A stretch of 64,000 bases of DNA from assembly GCA_038328575.1 (NCBI GenBank), contig JBBQMD010000004.1, positions 1 through 64,000 of the forward strand, in the 5' to 3' direction. Under the pieces are notes generated by a model. That model was not told the DNA's origin. It ran no database searches and saw only the letters and a program-made list of their open reading frames with translations. Position 1 is the stretch's first letter. Every line of letters begins with the position of its first letter. Shown piece after piece: positions 9,053 to 18,468 of this stretch. The stretch comes from JACVCS01 sp038328575. GTDB taxonomy: Bacteria; Planctomycetota; Phycisphaerae; Phycisphaerales; UBA1924. A program made the position numbers and the translations under genes.

Positions 9053-10927
9053 ATGACGCAGAATGCTCCGGAGAGTGGACGATTCAATACCCGGTTTGGT
9101 GATGTGACGCGCTGGTCGCAGACGGTGATCCCGACGCTGCGCGAAGCGCCGGCGGAGGCCGAGGGGCCGAGCCACGTGCTGCTGCTGCGGGCCGGGTACA
9201 TTCGCAAGCTGGGCGCGGGAATCTATGACTATCTGCCGCTGGGGGCGCGGGTGCTCCGCAAGGTGAGCGAGATCGTGCGCGAGGAGATGAACGCGGCCGG
9301 TGCAAGCGAGATGCTGCTGCCGGTGCTGCTGCCGATCGAGCTCTACGCCGGCACCAAGCGCGACGTTGACTACGGCGATCTGCTGTTCAAGATCAGCGAC
9401 CGCAAGGACGCGACCTACGCGCTGGGGCCGACGCACGAAGAGCCGATCACCGAGCTGGTTCGCGGCTCGATCTCCAGCTACAAGCAACTGCCGGTCAACC
9501 TCTATCAGATTCAGACCAAGTTTCGCGATGAGGCCCGCCCGCGGGCCGGGCTGCTGCGCGGGCGCGAGTTCATCATGAAGGACGCGTACTCGTTCCACAG
9601 CCAGATCGAGGGCAGTGGGGGGCTGAACGAGACATACGACGCGATGTATCGGGCGTACTCGAATATCTTCACGCGCTGTGGGCTGAGCTTTACGCCGGTG
9701 GAGGCCGAGAGCGGGCCGATCGGCGGGAGCGCGTCGCACGAGTTCATGGTCAACTGCGACAGCGGCGAGGATACGATTTTGCGGTGCCCGGTGTCGGGGT
9801 ACGCCGCGAACGTGGAGAAGTGTGAGATCGGTGTTCGGCCTGCGGGCTCGCTGACCGAAGCGCCCAGCGGCGAACTGACCGAGGTTCACACGCCCAACCT
9901 GCCGGGTATCACCGAGGTGGGCAAGTTCATGAAGGTGAAGTCCGACCGGATGCTCAAGAGCATCGTGTTCAAGATCGAGCGCGGCGGCGCGGCGGGCTCG
10001 ACGCCTGGTGCCGATGCGATGGTCTGGGCGCTCGCGGTGGTGCGGGGTGATCACGATGTGAACGTGGGAAAGGTCAAGCGCGCGTTGCGCGAGATGACCG
10101 GGGACGCCAAGGCGACGATCGCGCTGGCGGACGAGAAGGCGGCGCGGGCGGCGGGGTTTGCGATCGGATACGTGTCGCCTCGCACAGTGAACAGCGTGCC
10201 GGGGACGGTGCTGCTGATCGACCCGGACGCCAGCGGCGGGGGGTTCTGGGCCAGCGGGAGCGACAAGGCGGACTACCACGTGAAGCACTTCAACTGGCGG
10301 CGCGAGGTCGGCGCGAAACTGGACGAGCCGCGTTATGTAAAGATTGCCGACGTGCGCAACGCGATGGTGGGTGATCCGTCGCCTCGCGCTGAGGGCGCCA
10401 AGCTCGAGGCGGCGCGCGGCATCGAGGTAGGGCACATCTTCAAGCTCGGCACGAAATACTCCGAAGCCATGGACCTGAACATCCTGGACGAGACTCAGCA
10501 GCGCAGGCCGGTCATCATGGGCTGCTACGGCATCGGGGTCAGCCGCACGCTGGCGGCGAGCGTCGAGCAGAATCACGATGCCAACGGCATCCGCTGGACC
10601 ATGCCGCTGGCGCCGTATCACGTGCTGATCACGCTGATGAAGTTTGATGATCCGCAGACGCGTTCGACCGCTGAGGCGATCGCCAGGCAACTCAGCGCGA
10701 TCGGGCTGGACGTGCTGATCGATGATCGCGACGAGCGGCCCGGCGTGAAGTTCAAGGACGCGGACCTGATCGGCGTGCCGATCCGCCTCACGCTGGGCGA
10801 GAAGGCGCTCGCGGCTCAGAGCGTCGAGTTCAAGCTGCGGAGCGATGATGGCAAGGGCGAGCTGTGCCTGATGAGCGAGGTGGTGCAGCGGTGCGCCGCG
10901 GCGGCGCGGGCCGGCGGGCTGACGTGA
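9053..10927 (+). CDS. proS: Prolyl-tRNA synthetase
   Basis: Class II aminoacyl-tRNA synthetase charging tRNA-Pro. The chosen ATG gives 624 residues and begins close to the conserved FNTRFGDVTRWSQTVIPT; the frame is open upstream to 8936 but that stretch has no homology feel. Motif 2 is RDEARPRAGLLRGREFIMKD and motif 3 includes GCYGIGVSR. Between them (about residues 230-390) is the editing (INS/YbaK-like) domain of bacterial-type ProRS, including KVKSDRMLKSIVF, which clears Ala-tRNA-Pro. The anticodon-binding domain closes the protein (VLIDDRDERPGVKFKDADLI). A GNAT gene follows after 13 bases. Confidence 0.97.
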   Translation: MTQNAPESGRFNTRFGDVTRWSQTVIPTLREAPAEAEGPSHVLLLRAGYIRKLGAGIYDYLPLGARVLRKVSEIVREEMNAAGASEMLLPVLLPIELYAGTKRDVDYGDLLFKISDRKDATYALGPTHEEPITELVRGSISSYKQLPVNLYQIQTKFRDEARPRAGLLRGREFIMKDAYSFHSQIEGSGGLNETYDAMYRAYSNIFTRCGLSFTPVEAESGPIGGSASHEFMVNCDSGEDTILRCPVSGYAANVEKCEIGVRPAGSLTEAPSGELTEVHTPNLPGITEVGKFMKVKSDRMLKSIVFKIERGGAAGSTPGADAMVWALAVVRGDHDVNVGKVKRALREMTGDAKATIALADEKAARAAGFAIGYVSPRTVNSVPGTVLLIDPDASGGGFWASGSDKADYHVKHFNWRREVGAKLDEPRYVKIADVRNAMVGDPSPRAEGAKLEAARGIEVGHIFKLGTKYSEAMDLNILDETQQRRPVIMGCYGIGVSRTLAASVEQNHDANGIRWTMPLAPYHVLITLMKFDDPQTRSTAEAIARQLSAIGLDVLIDDRDERPGVKFKDADLIGVPIRLTLGEKALAAQSVEFKLRSDDGKGELCLMSEVVQRCAAAARAGGLT

Positions 10928-10940
10928 TTGGGAGCGCGAC

Positions 10941-11429
10941 GTGACAGATCCGGGCGAGATCAAGATCGTGCGAGCGCAGTCGGCGAGCGAACTCGCCGAC
11001 GCGGCGGTGTTGTTTCGGGAGTATGCCCAAGGCCTGCCGTTTAGCTTGGAGTTTCAGGGGTTTGATGCGGAGGTGGCGGGGCTGCCGGGGCGGTATGCGC
11101 CGCCGCGCGGGGTGATCATGGTGGCGTATGCGTCGGTGGCGGTTGAGCCGGTGGGGTGCATCGCGCTGCGGCAGATTATTGATGAGCAGACGTGCGAGAT
11201 GAAGCGCATGTACGTGCGTGGGTCGCATCGCGGCATCGGCCTCGGGCGACGGCTGGCCAACGAGCTGATCGAGTTCGCGCGCGGCGCGGGGTATACACGG
11301 ATGGTGCTGGACACGGAGCCAGACTTCGCCGCGGCGGTCGGGCTGTATCGCTCGATGGGCTTCATGGACACGTTCCGCTACAACGACGACCCGAACCCGC
11401 ACACACTGTTCATGGAGCGCGGGATTTGA
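10941..11429 (+). CDS. GNAT family N-acetyltransferase
   Basis: A 162-residue acetyl-CoA-dependent acetyltransferase starting at GTG 10941. The acetyl-CoA-binding segment is RMYVRGSHRGIGLGRRLAN, matching the R/Q-x-x-G-x-G/A pattern, with the downstream strand-helix YTRMVLDTEPDFAAAVGLYR and the terminal SMGF typical of the fold. The substrate cannot be read from sequence. It is 13 bases downstream of proS and likely cotranscribed. Confidence 0.88.
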   Translation: MTDPGEIKIVRAQSASELADAAVLFREYAQGLPFSLEFQGFDAEVAGLPGRYAPPRGVIMVAYASVAVEPVGCIALRQIIDEQTCEMKRMYVRGSHRGIGLGRRLANELIEFARGAGYTRMVLDTEPDFAAAVGLYRSMGFMDTFRYNDDPNPHTLFMERGI

Positions 11430-11706
11430 TGGGTTGAGGGTGACGGTGTGACGGGGTATGGGTGTGGGGTACGTGAGGCGTTTGCAGGCGGTGCTCGGAT
11501 AGAGCCTTGGAGGCTCAAAAACAGCGTCACTCCCCCACTCAACCGTGCCGCCGATAATGCCTGTTATGTAAAACGATGGCTGGGCCGGCGTTGCCGGGCG
11601 GGGAGTCTGCTGTTGACATGGAGCGTCGCCCTCGCCAGCGACGGCGACGGCGACCGGGCCAGTCCGACTCACGTTGACATTGGATTTCCTACACTTCAGC
11701 CGTGCA

Positions 11707-11780
11707 GTCCCGGTAGCTCAGTTGGATAGAGCAGCCGCCTTCTAAGCGGCAGGTCGCGCGTTCGAATCGCGTCCGGGGCG
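11707..11780 (+). tRNA. tRNA-Arg (anticodon TCT)
   Basis: 74 bases with acceptor GTCCCGG/CCGGGGC (one T-G wobble), discriminator G, D-arm GCTC/GAGC, anticodon stem GCCGC/GCGGC around loop CTTCTAA, and T-arm GCGCG/CGCGT with loop TTCGAAT. It reads AGA/AGG codons. No CCA is encoded. The 277 bases upstream (11430-11706) hold no recognisable gene. Confidence 0.95.
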
Positions 11781-11868
11781 TTGGATAATTAGGCATGGCA
11801 TGGGGTTGCTCTCAGGCGCGCATGCTGGCACAAGTCGGCAAAGCGACGCGAGCGTCGCGCACGCGTGC

Positions 11869-12837
11869 TTAGCCGAACCGACCGGTCACATACTGCTCGG
11901 TTTCAGGGAGCTGCGGGTTCTGGAAGATCTGGGCGGTTGGGCCGTATTCGACGAGGCGGCCCATGTACATGAATGCGGTGTAGTTGGAGCAGCGGGCTGC
12001 CTGGTGCATGTTGTGCGTGACGATCACGACAGTGATTCGCCCGGCGATCTCGCGCACGAACTCTTCGATCTTGAGCGTTGCGATCGGGTCCAGCGCGCTG
12101 CAAGGCTCGTCCATCAGGAGGATCTCGGGCTCCGCCGCGATGGCGCGGGCGATGCACAGGCGCTGCTGCTGGCCGCCGGACATGCTCAGCGCGGATTCCT
12201 TCAAGCGGTCTTTGACCTCGTTCCAAAGCGCAGCGGACCGCAGCGCCTTCTCGCACGCGTCTTGCAGCACGCCCTTGCGGCTCTCGCCATCGATGCGCAG
12301 CGAGTAGATGACGTTCTCAAAGACCGACATCGGGAACGGGTTGGACTTCTGAAAGACCATGCCGATGCGCTTGCGGATCTCGATCACGTCAACGCTTGGC
12401 GCGTAGACCGAAGAGGCGTTGAGGGTCATCTCGCCGGTGCAGCGGACGGAGTCGATGAGGTCGTTCAGGCGGTTGATGGAGCGCAGGAGTGTGGATTTGC
12501 CGCAGCCGGAGGGGCCGATGAGGGCGGTGACCTTGCCGCGCGGGAAGGACATGTTGATGTCGTAGAGCGCGCGGGCCTTGACGTAGTAGAGGTTGAAATC
12601 CTTGACGTGGATGATGTGGTCTTCGCGCCTGAGCGCGTCGTGCGTGCGGGTGGTGAAGCCCTGGCCGGCGCGGATGCAGTCGGCGAAGGCCGGGCTTGAC
12701 ATCGGGCCCGCTGCCTCGGGCTGGACCTCGAAGCGCGTGGGCGAGACTGGCGCGATCGCCGGGCTGGACTGGAGGCCGGGCTGCTGTGTGTTCTCAGCGG
12801 GCATGGTGGTTGACGACTTTCTCGTAGAGGAGGTCAT
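11869..12837 (-). CDS. pstB: Phosphate ABC transporter ATP-binding protein PstB
   Basis: ATPase of the high-affinity phosphate importer. Walker A is GPSGCGKST, the signature is MSGGQQQRLCIARAI, and Walker B continues into the PstB-typical ILLMDEPCSALDP. The family is normally about 250-270 residues; this one has about 65 extra N-terminal residues of Ser/Pro/Ala-rich sequence before HIIHVKDFNLYYVKARAL. The 12837 start has a weak GGGA site; an internal ATG at residue 12 is possible but has no site. It is the last gene of the pstSCAB cluster, 45 bases after pstA. Confidence 0.96.
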   Translation of the reverse strand: MTSSTRKSSTTMPAENTQQPGLQSSPAIAPVSPTRFEVQPEAAGPMSSPAFADCIRAGQGFTTRTHDALRREDHIIHVKDFNLYYVKARALYDINMSFPRGKVTALIGPSGCGKSTLLRSINRLNDLIDSVRCTGEMTLNASSVYAPSVDVIEIRKRIGMVFQKSNPFPMSVFENVIYSLRIDGESRKGVLQDACEKALRSAALWNEVKDRLKESALSMSGGQQQRLCIARAIAAEPEILLMDEPCSALDPIATLKIEEFVREIAGRITVVIVTHNMHQAARCSNYTAFMYMGRLVEYGPTAQIFQNPQLPETEQYVTGRFG

Positions 12838-12882
12838 GGTATCGGTCCCTGCGGGGGATCGGACTCGATCCAGGGATCGGGA

Positions 12883-15327
12883 TCAGAAGGCCTCACCATG
12901 AAACTTCCTGCGAAGCGACGAGCGGATGCGGACGGCGGCGGTGTTCATCGTGACGACGACGACGATGAGTAGGAGTGTCGTACACCAGACGATCGGCTTG
13001 GCGGCCTCGGAGTCCGGCGATTGAAAGCCGACATCGTAGATATGAAAGCCCAGGTGCATGAACGAGCGGTCAAGGTGAAGGAAGGGCCACTGCGTGCTCA
13101 ACGCCGATTCCGGCGCGAGCTTGACGGCGCCGACAAGCATTAGCGGCGCGACCTCGCCCGCGCCGCGCGCCATTGCCAGGATCGCGCCCGTCATGATGCC
13201 CGGCATCGCACGAGGCAGCACGATGCGCTGGATCGTCTGCCACTTGCTGGCGCCGCAACCAACCGAGCCCTCACGCATCGAGCGTGGCACGGCGGCGATC
13301 GCCTCTTCGGTTGCGACGATGACCACCGGGAGCGTGAGCAGCGCGAGCGTGAGGGCGGACCACAGCATGCCCTTGGAGGCAAACTTTGGCGAGGGGGCGT
13401 AGGCCTCGAAGAAGCCCGTGAAGTACGGCGTGGTGGCAAAGAGCAGCGCGATGACGATCGCAACCCCGCACCACGCAGCGATGCCGAACTTCGCCAGCAC
13501 GGTTTGGGACACCGTTGAAAGTTGGCCGGGTCGAGGCCTGGACGCCAGGCCAAGGTAGACGCCGCCGATCACCAGGGCAGCGAGCATCCCGAACGCGAGC
13601 CACCAGGCAATCATCGACGGGATCGGGATCGTGGTGTTCAGCAGGGAGAAGTCCTGCGACAGCGTGACGCCGGAGCCCTTGTCAACGTATGCGCCGAGTG
13701 TGTAGCAGAAGAAACCGAGTCCGAATACGCCGTAGACGATTGAGGGCACGCCAGCGAGGTTGTTGATCGCGATGCGGATGGCGCTGGTGAGCGGGCCCTG
13801 GCGGGCGTATTCACGCAGGTAGATCGCGGCAATGACGCCCAGGGGGACGACCAGCACGCTGAGCAGTATCGTGAGAAGGACGGTGCCGAAGATCACCGGG
13901 AAGATCCCGCCCTCGGTGTTGGCCTCGCGCGGCTCGCCGAAAATGAACTCGTTCCAACGTGAGAGATAGACGCCGAACTTCTCGACGACGGACATTTCGT
14001 TAGGCTGCACGGCGCGGACGACCTGTGACAGCCGCATCGGCTCGTTCAACTCGGTCTGGCGGGTCGGGGCGAAGCGGTTGCTGGTCGGCTCGACAAAGAG
14101 CCCGCGCACGCGACCGTCCTCGGCGTCAAGAGCCGCGGTCCGTGTCGTGATCTCGGCGTAGGACTTTTCGAGACGGGCTCGTTCCTCTTCGGCGCGCGAG
14201 GTGATCGATTCAAGGTTTTTCTTAAGCTGTGCGACTTTTTCCGGCGTGGCTCGCGATGAGGACGTGGGTCGCTCCACCCACGCGAAGATCGCACACATGA
14301 CCAGCACCACGACGCATCCCATGCGCATCGCGCTGCGCACCGGGCTTACCGAGGCGACGTGCCCCGCAATGGGCGGCGGCGTCCGCAGCGCAAACACCCC
14401 GACGATCGACATCGCGAGCACGATGAGGCTCAGCCCCCACACCCAGATTGGCGAGACGACCGCCCCACCATCGACCGCGCGCTCGGCGCGATCAAGGTCG
14501 AGCGCCGCCTGCTTCACACGCAGCCGCAACAGTTCGATCTCGTGATTCACCTTGCCGACTTCGGTGCGATTCAGGCGCTCGATTTCATCAGCCCGGGCGA
14601 CCGCCAGCGGCCAGTGCTTGTCGAACGCCGCCATCGCTTTGGCGGGGTCTGATGCGCCGATCGTGCGGGATTCTTCGACGACCAATCGCCCGTCGGCCTC
14701 GGTCTTGACGACGCGGCGCTCGACCTTCACCGGGCCAAACTCGTCGGTCAGGGCCTCGGACTTGACGACGCTCTCGGGCGTGCCAGTCAAGGTGCCGAGG
14801 CTCTTGAGCACGACGCCGGCGGGCTTGCCGAACCAGGGCCCCCACTCGCGTCGCTCCAGCATCACCGCTGCGGCGGGCGTGCTGCTGTCGATGATCTGAT
14901 ACGCGGGAAGCCAGAGGAAAGACTGCCCCCCCACCTCGCGGTTGCCGATGCGGTACAGCCGGCGGAGGTGCTCGCCCTTGGCGTTCAGCGCGCCCTCGGG
15001 AAGCTTGCCCGCGGCTTTCATCGTCGCAACCGCGGCCCGGTCGCCGCTCGACGGGTCGTAGGCCTCCTCGATCATGCGGATGCCCAGCAAGGTCTTCGGA
15101 CCGGCGTCGACGGTATAGGTCACGCGTTCGATCTGGCGGGGCCAGAAAGCGGCGCCGCCGTTGTACAGCACCAGTGAGAGGAGCGTGATGATCATGACCA
15201 CGCAGAGCACCAGGGCGGTGCCGGTGATCCAGACCATGGGCTCGCCTCGAGCGTGAAGCGGGGTTGCTCGCGTGCGGGCGCGTGTGCCGGGGTGTGCGGG
15301 CGTCGGGTTCTGGATCGTTTGGGCCAT
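12883..15327 (-). CDS. pstA: Phosphate ABC transporter permease PstA, oversized
   Basis: Membrane subunit of the phosphate importer. At 814 residues it is far longer than the common ~300. After a first membrane helix (WITGTALVLCVVMIITLLSL) comes an insert of about 410 residues holding a predicted extracytoplasmic region, two further hydrophobic helices (PIWVWGLSLIVLAMSIVGVF and GCVVVLVMCAIFAWV) and heptad-like helices (LKKNLESITSRAEEERARLE). The permease core follows (FPVIFGTVLLTILLSVLVVP) with the EAA-like loop GCGASKWQTIQRIVLPRAMP. Long PstA forms are known in some bacteria. The start is taken as ATG 15327; in-frame GTG 15345 is possible. It sits 44 bases downstream of pstC. Confidence 0.93.
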   Translation of the reverse strand: MAQTIQNPTPAHPGTRARTRATPLHARGEPMVWITGTALVLCVVMIITLLSLVLYNGGAAFWPRQIERVTYTVDAGPKTLLGIRMIEEAYDPSSGDRAAVATMKAAGKLPEGALNAKGEHLRRLYRIGNREVGGQSFLWLPAYQIIDSSTPAAAVMLERREWGPWFGKPAGVVLKSLGTLTGTPESVVKSEALTDEFGPVKVERRVVKTEADGRLVVEESRTIGASDPAKAMAAFDKHWPLAVARADEIERLNRTEVGKVNHEIELLRLRVKQAALDLDRAERAVDGGAVVSPIWVWGLSLIVLAMSIVGVFALRTPPPIAGHVASVSPVRSAMRMGCVVVLVMCAIFAWVERPTSSSRATPEKVAQLKKNLESITSRAEEERARLEKSYAEITTRTAALDAEDGRVRGLFVEPTSNRFAPTRQTELNEPMRLSQVVRAVQPNEMSVVEKFGVYLSRWNEFIFGEPREANTEGGIFPVIFGTVLLTILLSVLVVPLGVIAAIYLREYARQGPLTSAIRIAINNLAGVPSIVYGVFGLGFFCYTLGAYVDKGSGVTLSQDFSLLNTTIPIPSMIAWWLAFGMLAALVIGGVYLGLASRPRPGQLSTVSQTVLAKFGIAAWCGVAIVIALLFATTPYFTGFFEAYAPSPKFASKGMLWSALTLALLTLPVVIVATEEAIAAVPRSMREGSVGCGASKWQTIQRIVLPRAMPGIMTGAILAMARGAGEVAPLMLVGAVKLAPESALSTQWPFLHLDRSFMHLGFHIYDVGFQSPDSEAAKPIVWCTTLLLIVVVVTMNTAAVRIRSSLRRKFHGEAF

Positions 15328-15371
15328 GGGTCGTGATCCGGTCACGTCTTTGGAGTGGTAAGCGAAGAAAA

Positions 15372-18293
15372 TCAGAGTGCCGCCGAGCGCTTGCGGAAGC
15401 GCTGGCGAACGATCTCAGCGATGGTGTTGACAACGAACGTCAGCACGAACAGGCACAGCGCGCCAAGGAAGAGCACGCGATAGTGAGTCGAGTCTTTCGC
15501 GGCCTCGGGGAGTTCGACAGCGATGTTGGCCGAGAGGGTCCGGAAGCCGGAGAAGATGTTGAGATCCATGACGGGCGTGTTGCCGGTGGCCATGAGGACG
15601 ATCATGGTCTCGCCGGCGGCGCGTCCGAGGCCGATCATGCAGGCGGAAAAGATGCCCGAGCCGGCGATGGGCAGGACGACCTTGATCGCGGTCTGCCAGC
15701 GTGTGGCGCCGCAGCCAAGCGAGGCGGAGCGAAGCGAGCCGGGGACCGCCGAGAGCGCGTCCTCACTGATGGTGTAAATGATCGGGATGATCGCGAAACC
15801 CATGACGATGGCGACGACCAGTGTGTTTCGCTGCGAGTATGACCCGAAGAGCGAGTCGCGCGCGTCCATCCCCATCGAGCTCAGCAGCGACGCCAGCGCC
15901 ATTGCGCAGAGGATCGAGCCGGCGAGCGTGATCGCGAACTTCACAAGCTGGATGCTTGCGGCGCGCACGCCCACGCGGACGGACGCGTTCCGCGTCATCA
16001 GCTCATCAACAAATCGCTGACGCAGTAGAGTGATGAGGATGAACGACGCGGGCGTCATCAGCAGGAACCAGCCGGACCACGCGCTGCCGACGCTGCCATC
16101 GAGCCATCGACGAAGGCTCGGCTCCGCCAGACCCTCCTGCGCGATGATTGGCGCGAGCGCCGGGTTGCTCACGCTTCCCGCCGGCTTCACGAGTTTGCCC
16201 TTCAGAACGTAGAAGCCTTCGTGGCGAGCGACGCGCGCGTCGTCGGGCGTGATGTATGCGGAGTCCTTGAGTGATGCTGGCCATTGCGAGCGCGGGATCT
16301 CCGTCGTCGAGCCTGCCAGCACCAGCACGTCCGCTTCGCTGGGGCTGAAGAGCCAACGCTCGACGGGGCCGGAGATGAGCGCGGTCGAGGCGACGCTGAT
16401 CGCCATGACCAGCGCGACCATCGCCAGGTGGCGCGTGCTGCTCAGGGCCGCAGTGATGCGTGTGGGGACGAGCTGCCACAAGTACGCCGCCAAGAGCGCG
16501 CCGACCGGCACCGTGAAGAACGCCAGCAAGATCGCTGGCAGCACGTCGCGCGCGAACGGGGCAATGACCATCGCAGCGATGAAGCCGAGCACCACGCTGG
16601 GCAGCGACGCCATCATCTCGATGACGGGCTTGATGGTGTTGCGGACCTTGTGATGCAGGATCTCTGAGGTGTAGATCGCCGCGAAGATCGCGATCGGCGC
16701 CGCGAAGAGCATCGCGTAGATCGTTGCTTTCAGCGTGCCGAAGATGAGGGGCGTCAGCGAGTACTTGATCTCGGCGGTGTCCTCGCCGGCGGACGACTGC
16801 CAGGTGTACGAAGGCCCGGCATCGCCCTCGTACCAGACTTTGCCCGCGAGCGAGTAGACGGAGGCTTCGCGCTCCGGCGCGTCGAGTTCAAAGGTGCGCA
16901 GTGTGCCGTTGGCGCTGATCGAGGCGAAGCCATCGACCTTCGGCGCAATCACTGCGAGCACGGGAGCCGAGGGCGACGCGTAGCCGTCGCTAGCGCGAAG
17001 GTCGGCGATTTCCTTGTGGCTGGTCATGTGCCGGACGCTGAAGCCGCCGTCGGACGACGCGACCAGGAACGAGCGGTCGCGCAGCGAGATCCCCAGCGCC
17101 CCGACCGGCGAGCCGACGCCCTCGAACCGATGGACGACGACGAACTTCTGCTGATCGGGAGTTGAGAGCGTGTTCGCGCGTGAGACGAAGCCGCCGACGA
17201 CATCGCCGCGATCATCGGCGATTACCAGCGTCTCTGCGCCCAGCAGCATCGCGGCGGTCGAAACCGTCCGCCCTGCGGGCACCACGTTGACCGTCTCGGC
17301 CTTGACGAATCCCTCGCGTTCGGCACCGCCCTCGACAACGCGCGAGTAGCGATCAAGGCGCCCATCCTTCCACAGGCAGAAGATCGAGGCGCCGCTGCCG
17401 GTGACGAAGAAGTAATCCGGAAGCGGTGCGCCATCGGTGCGCTTGACGAACGCGAATGACTCGCTTTCGAGCTTCGCGCGGGGCTCGCCGCCGCTGAGCG
17501 GGCGGATGAATGAGACACGATTGAAGACGCCGGTGCCGTCCTCGCGGATGACGCCAAGGTACTGGGCGGAGGCCGAGGCGCGAAGATCAAGACGTGCGAT
17601 GGCACCCGTGCCCTCGGTGATCTCGACCGCCGGCGCCAGCGAAAAGCTGGGCGTCGTCGCGCGATATTGATCGATCGGCGTGCGTTCGAGGAACCCGGCG
17701 TTGTACGCGATGCGCCCGCCGCGATCAATCGTTCGCGCCTGGGGCGGAATGTCGGTGGCCTGAAGGAAGTCGGTCTTGAACTCGAGCGTCGCCAGGCGAA
17801 CCGTGCCATCGGCAAAGCCCACGGCGAACTGACCCGACTCCGTTCGCTGCGACGCAGCGGTGATCGCCGGCACCGCAGGGATCACGCGCTCCACAGAGAA
17901 CGCCGCCGCACTCGGCTGCGTGCCAGTTGCGACACTCACGCGCTTCGCGGTGCTCGAGGACTTGCGGTGATCGAGCGTGACGGAGGTCAGAATCCCGTCG
18001 CTGGTGAGGACGCTGGCGACGCCTCGATACTCGTCGATTCCCAGGGCCAGCGGAGGGGCGTTGAGTGTGAGCGAGCGTTCGACGCTGCGCGAGGCGCTGC
18101 CGGCTTTGAAGAGCGGCGCGACGTTGGCCGCGAGATAGACCATGATGCCCATGACACAGACCACGACGCCGATGCCGCCGATGGTGACAATGATGCGCAT
18201 CGCCGAGTCAATCGTGCGGACGTACGACTTGGTCACGCGCCGGTAGTTCGGCGCGGGAGTGGCGGGCGATGCTGGAGAGGGTGGGGTACTCAT
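15372..18293 (-). CDS. pstC: Phosphate ABC transporter permease PstC, oversized
   Basis: Partner permease of PstA, 973 residues against a usual ~310. One N-terminal helix (GGIGVVVCVMGIMVYLAA) is followed by a roughly 440-residue extracytoplasmic insert with repeated short strands and Gly/Asp turns, suggesting a beta-propeller (for example VLTSDGILTSVTLDHR, FAVGFADGTVRLATLE, FLVASSDGGFSVRHM). The permease core resumes at ATIYAMLFAAPIAIFAAIYT. Its coupling loop is GCGATRWQTAIKVVLP, almost the same as in PstA. A second interruption of about 150 residues lies inside the core. The start at 18293 has only a weak site; a frame extension to 18389 has no support. Confidence 0.93.
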   Translation of the reverse strand: MSTPPSPASPATPAPNYRRVTKSYVRTIDSAMRIIVTIGGIGVVVCVMGIMVYLAANVAPLFKAGSASRSVERSLTLNAPPLALGIDEYRGVASVLTSDGILTSVTLDHRKSSSTAKRVSVATGTQPSAAAFSVERVIPAVPAITAASQRTESGQFAVGFADGTVRLATLEFKTDFLQATDIPPQARTIDRGGRIAYNAGFLERTPIDQYRATTPSFSLAPAVEITEGTGAIARLDLRASASAQYLGVIREDGTGVFNRVSFIRPLSGGEPRAKLESESFAFVKRTDGAPLPDYFFVTGSGASIFCLWKDGRLDRYSRVVEGGAEREGFVKAETVNVVPAGRTVSTAAMLLGAETLVIADDRGDVVGGFVSRANTLSTPDQQKFVVVHRFEGVGSPVGALGISLRDRSFLVASSDGGFSVRHMTSHKEIADLRASDGYASPSAPVLAVIAPKVDGFASISANGTLRTFELDAPEREASVYSLAGKVWYEGDAGPSYTWQSSAGEDTAEIKYSLTPLIFGTLKATIYAMLFAAPIAIFAAIYTSEILHHKVRNTIKPVIEMMASLPSVVLGFIAAMVIAPFARDVLPAILLAFFTVPVGALLAAYLWQLVPTRITAALSSTRHLAMVALVMAISVASTALISGPVERWLFSPSEADVLVLAGSTTEIPRSQWPASLKDSAYITPDDARVARHEGFYVLKGKLVKPAGSVSNPALAPIIAQEGLAEPSLRRWLDGSVGSAWSGWFLLMTPASFILITLLRQRFVDELMTRNASVRVGVRAASIQLVKFAITLAGSILCAMALASLLSSMGMDARDSLFGSYSQRNTLVVAIVMGFAIIPIIYTISEDALSAVPGSLRSASLGCGATRWQTAIKVVLPIAGSGIFSACMIGLGRAAGETMIVLMATGNTPVMDLNIFSGFRTLSANIAVELPEAAKDSTHYRVLFLGALCLFVLTFVVNTIAEIVRQRFRKRSAAL

Positions 18294-18328
18294 GCAGTGT
18301 TCGCCGGTCGCGGGGACTGGAACCAGAA

Positions 18329-18361
18329 GGCCCGACGAAGGGTGTTGACCTTCGTCGGGCC
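18329..18361 (-). promoter_or_regulatory. Perfect 13-bp hairpin between pstS and pstC
   Basis: GGCCCGACGAAGG and its exact reverse complement are separated by seven bases in the 175-base gap between pstS and pstC. On the minus (pst) strand no T-run follows, so it is not a classic terminator; a T5 run lies four bases past it on the plus strand instead. Such stems after a binding-protein gene often protect the upstream message from 3'-5' decay and raise binding protein over permease. That role is inferred. Confidence 0.6.
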
Positions 18362-18468
18362 AAAGTTTTTCTCGCCTCGTCGCGGGCATCTGATCGGATC
18401 AGATCAGCCGCAGGGGCGGTTACACGAAAGTGGCTCGCTCTGGAGTGCAGAGCGGGTGCGTCCGTGAA

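Noticed and set aside
9038..10963. 641-codon open frame on the minus strand
   Set aside because: It is antisense to proS, is rich in Arg/His/Pro as expected for a shadow of high-GC coding sequence, and matches no domain.
11612..11695. Two TTGACA hexamers upstream of tRNA-Arg(TCT)
   Set aside because: The one near 11674 is only 10 bases from TACACT, and the other has no matching -10, so a promoter is not claimed.
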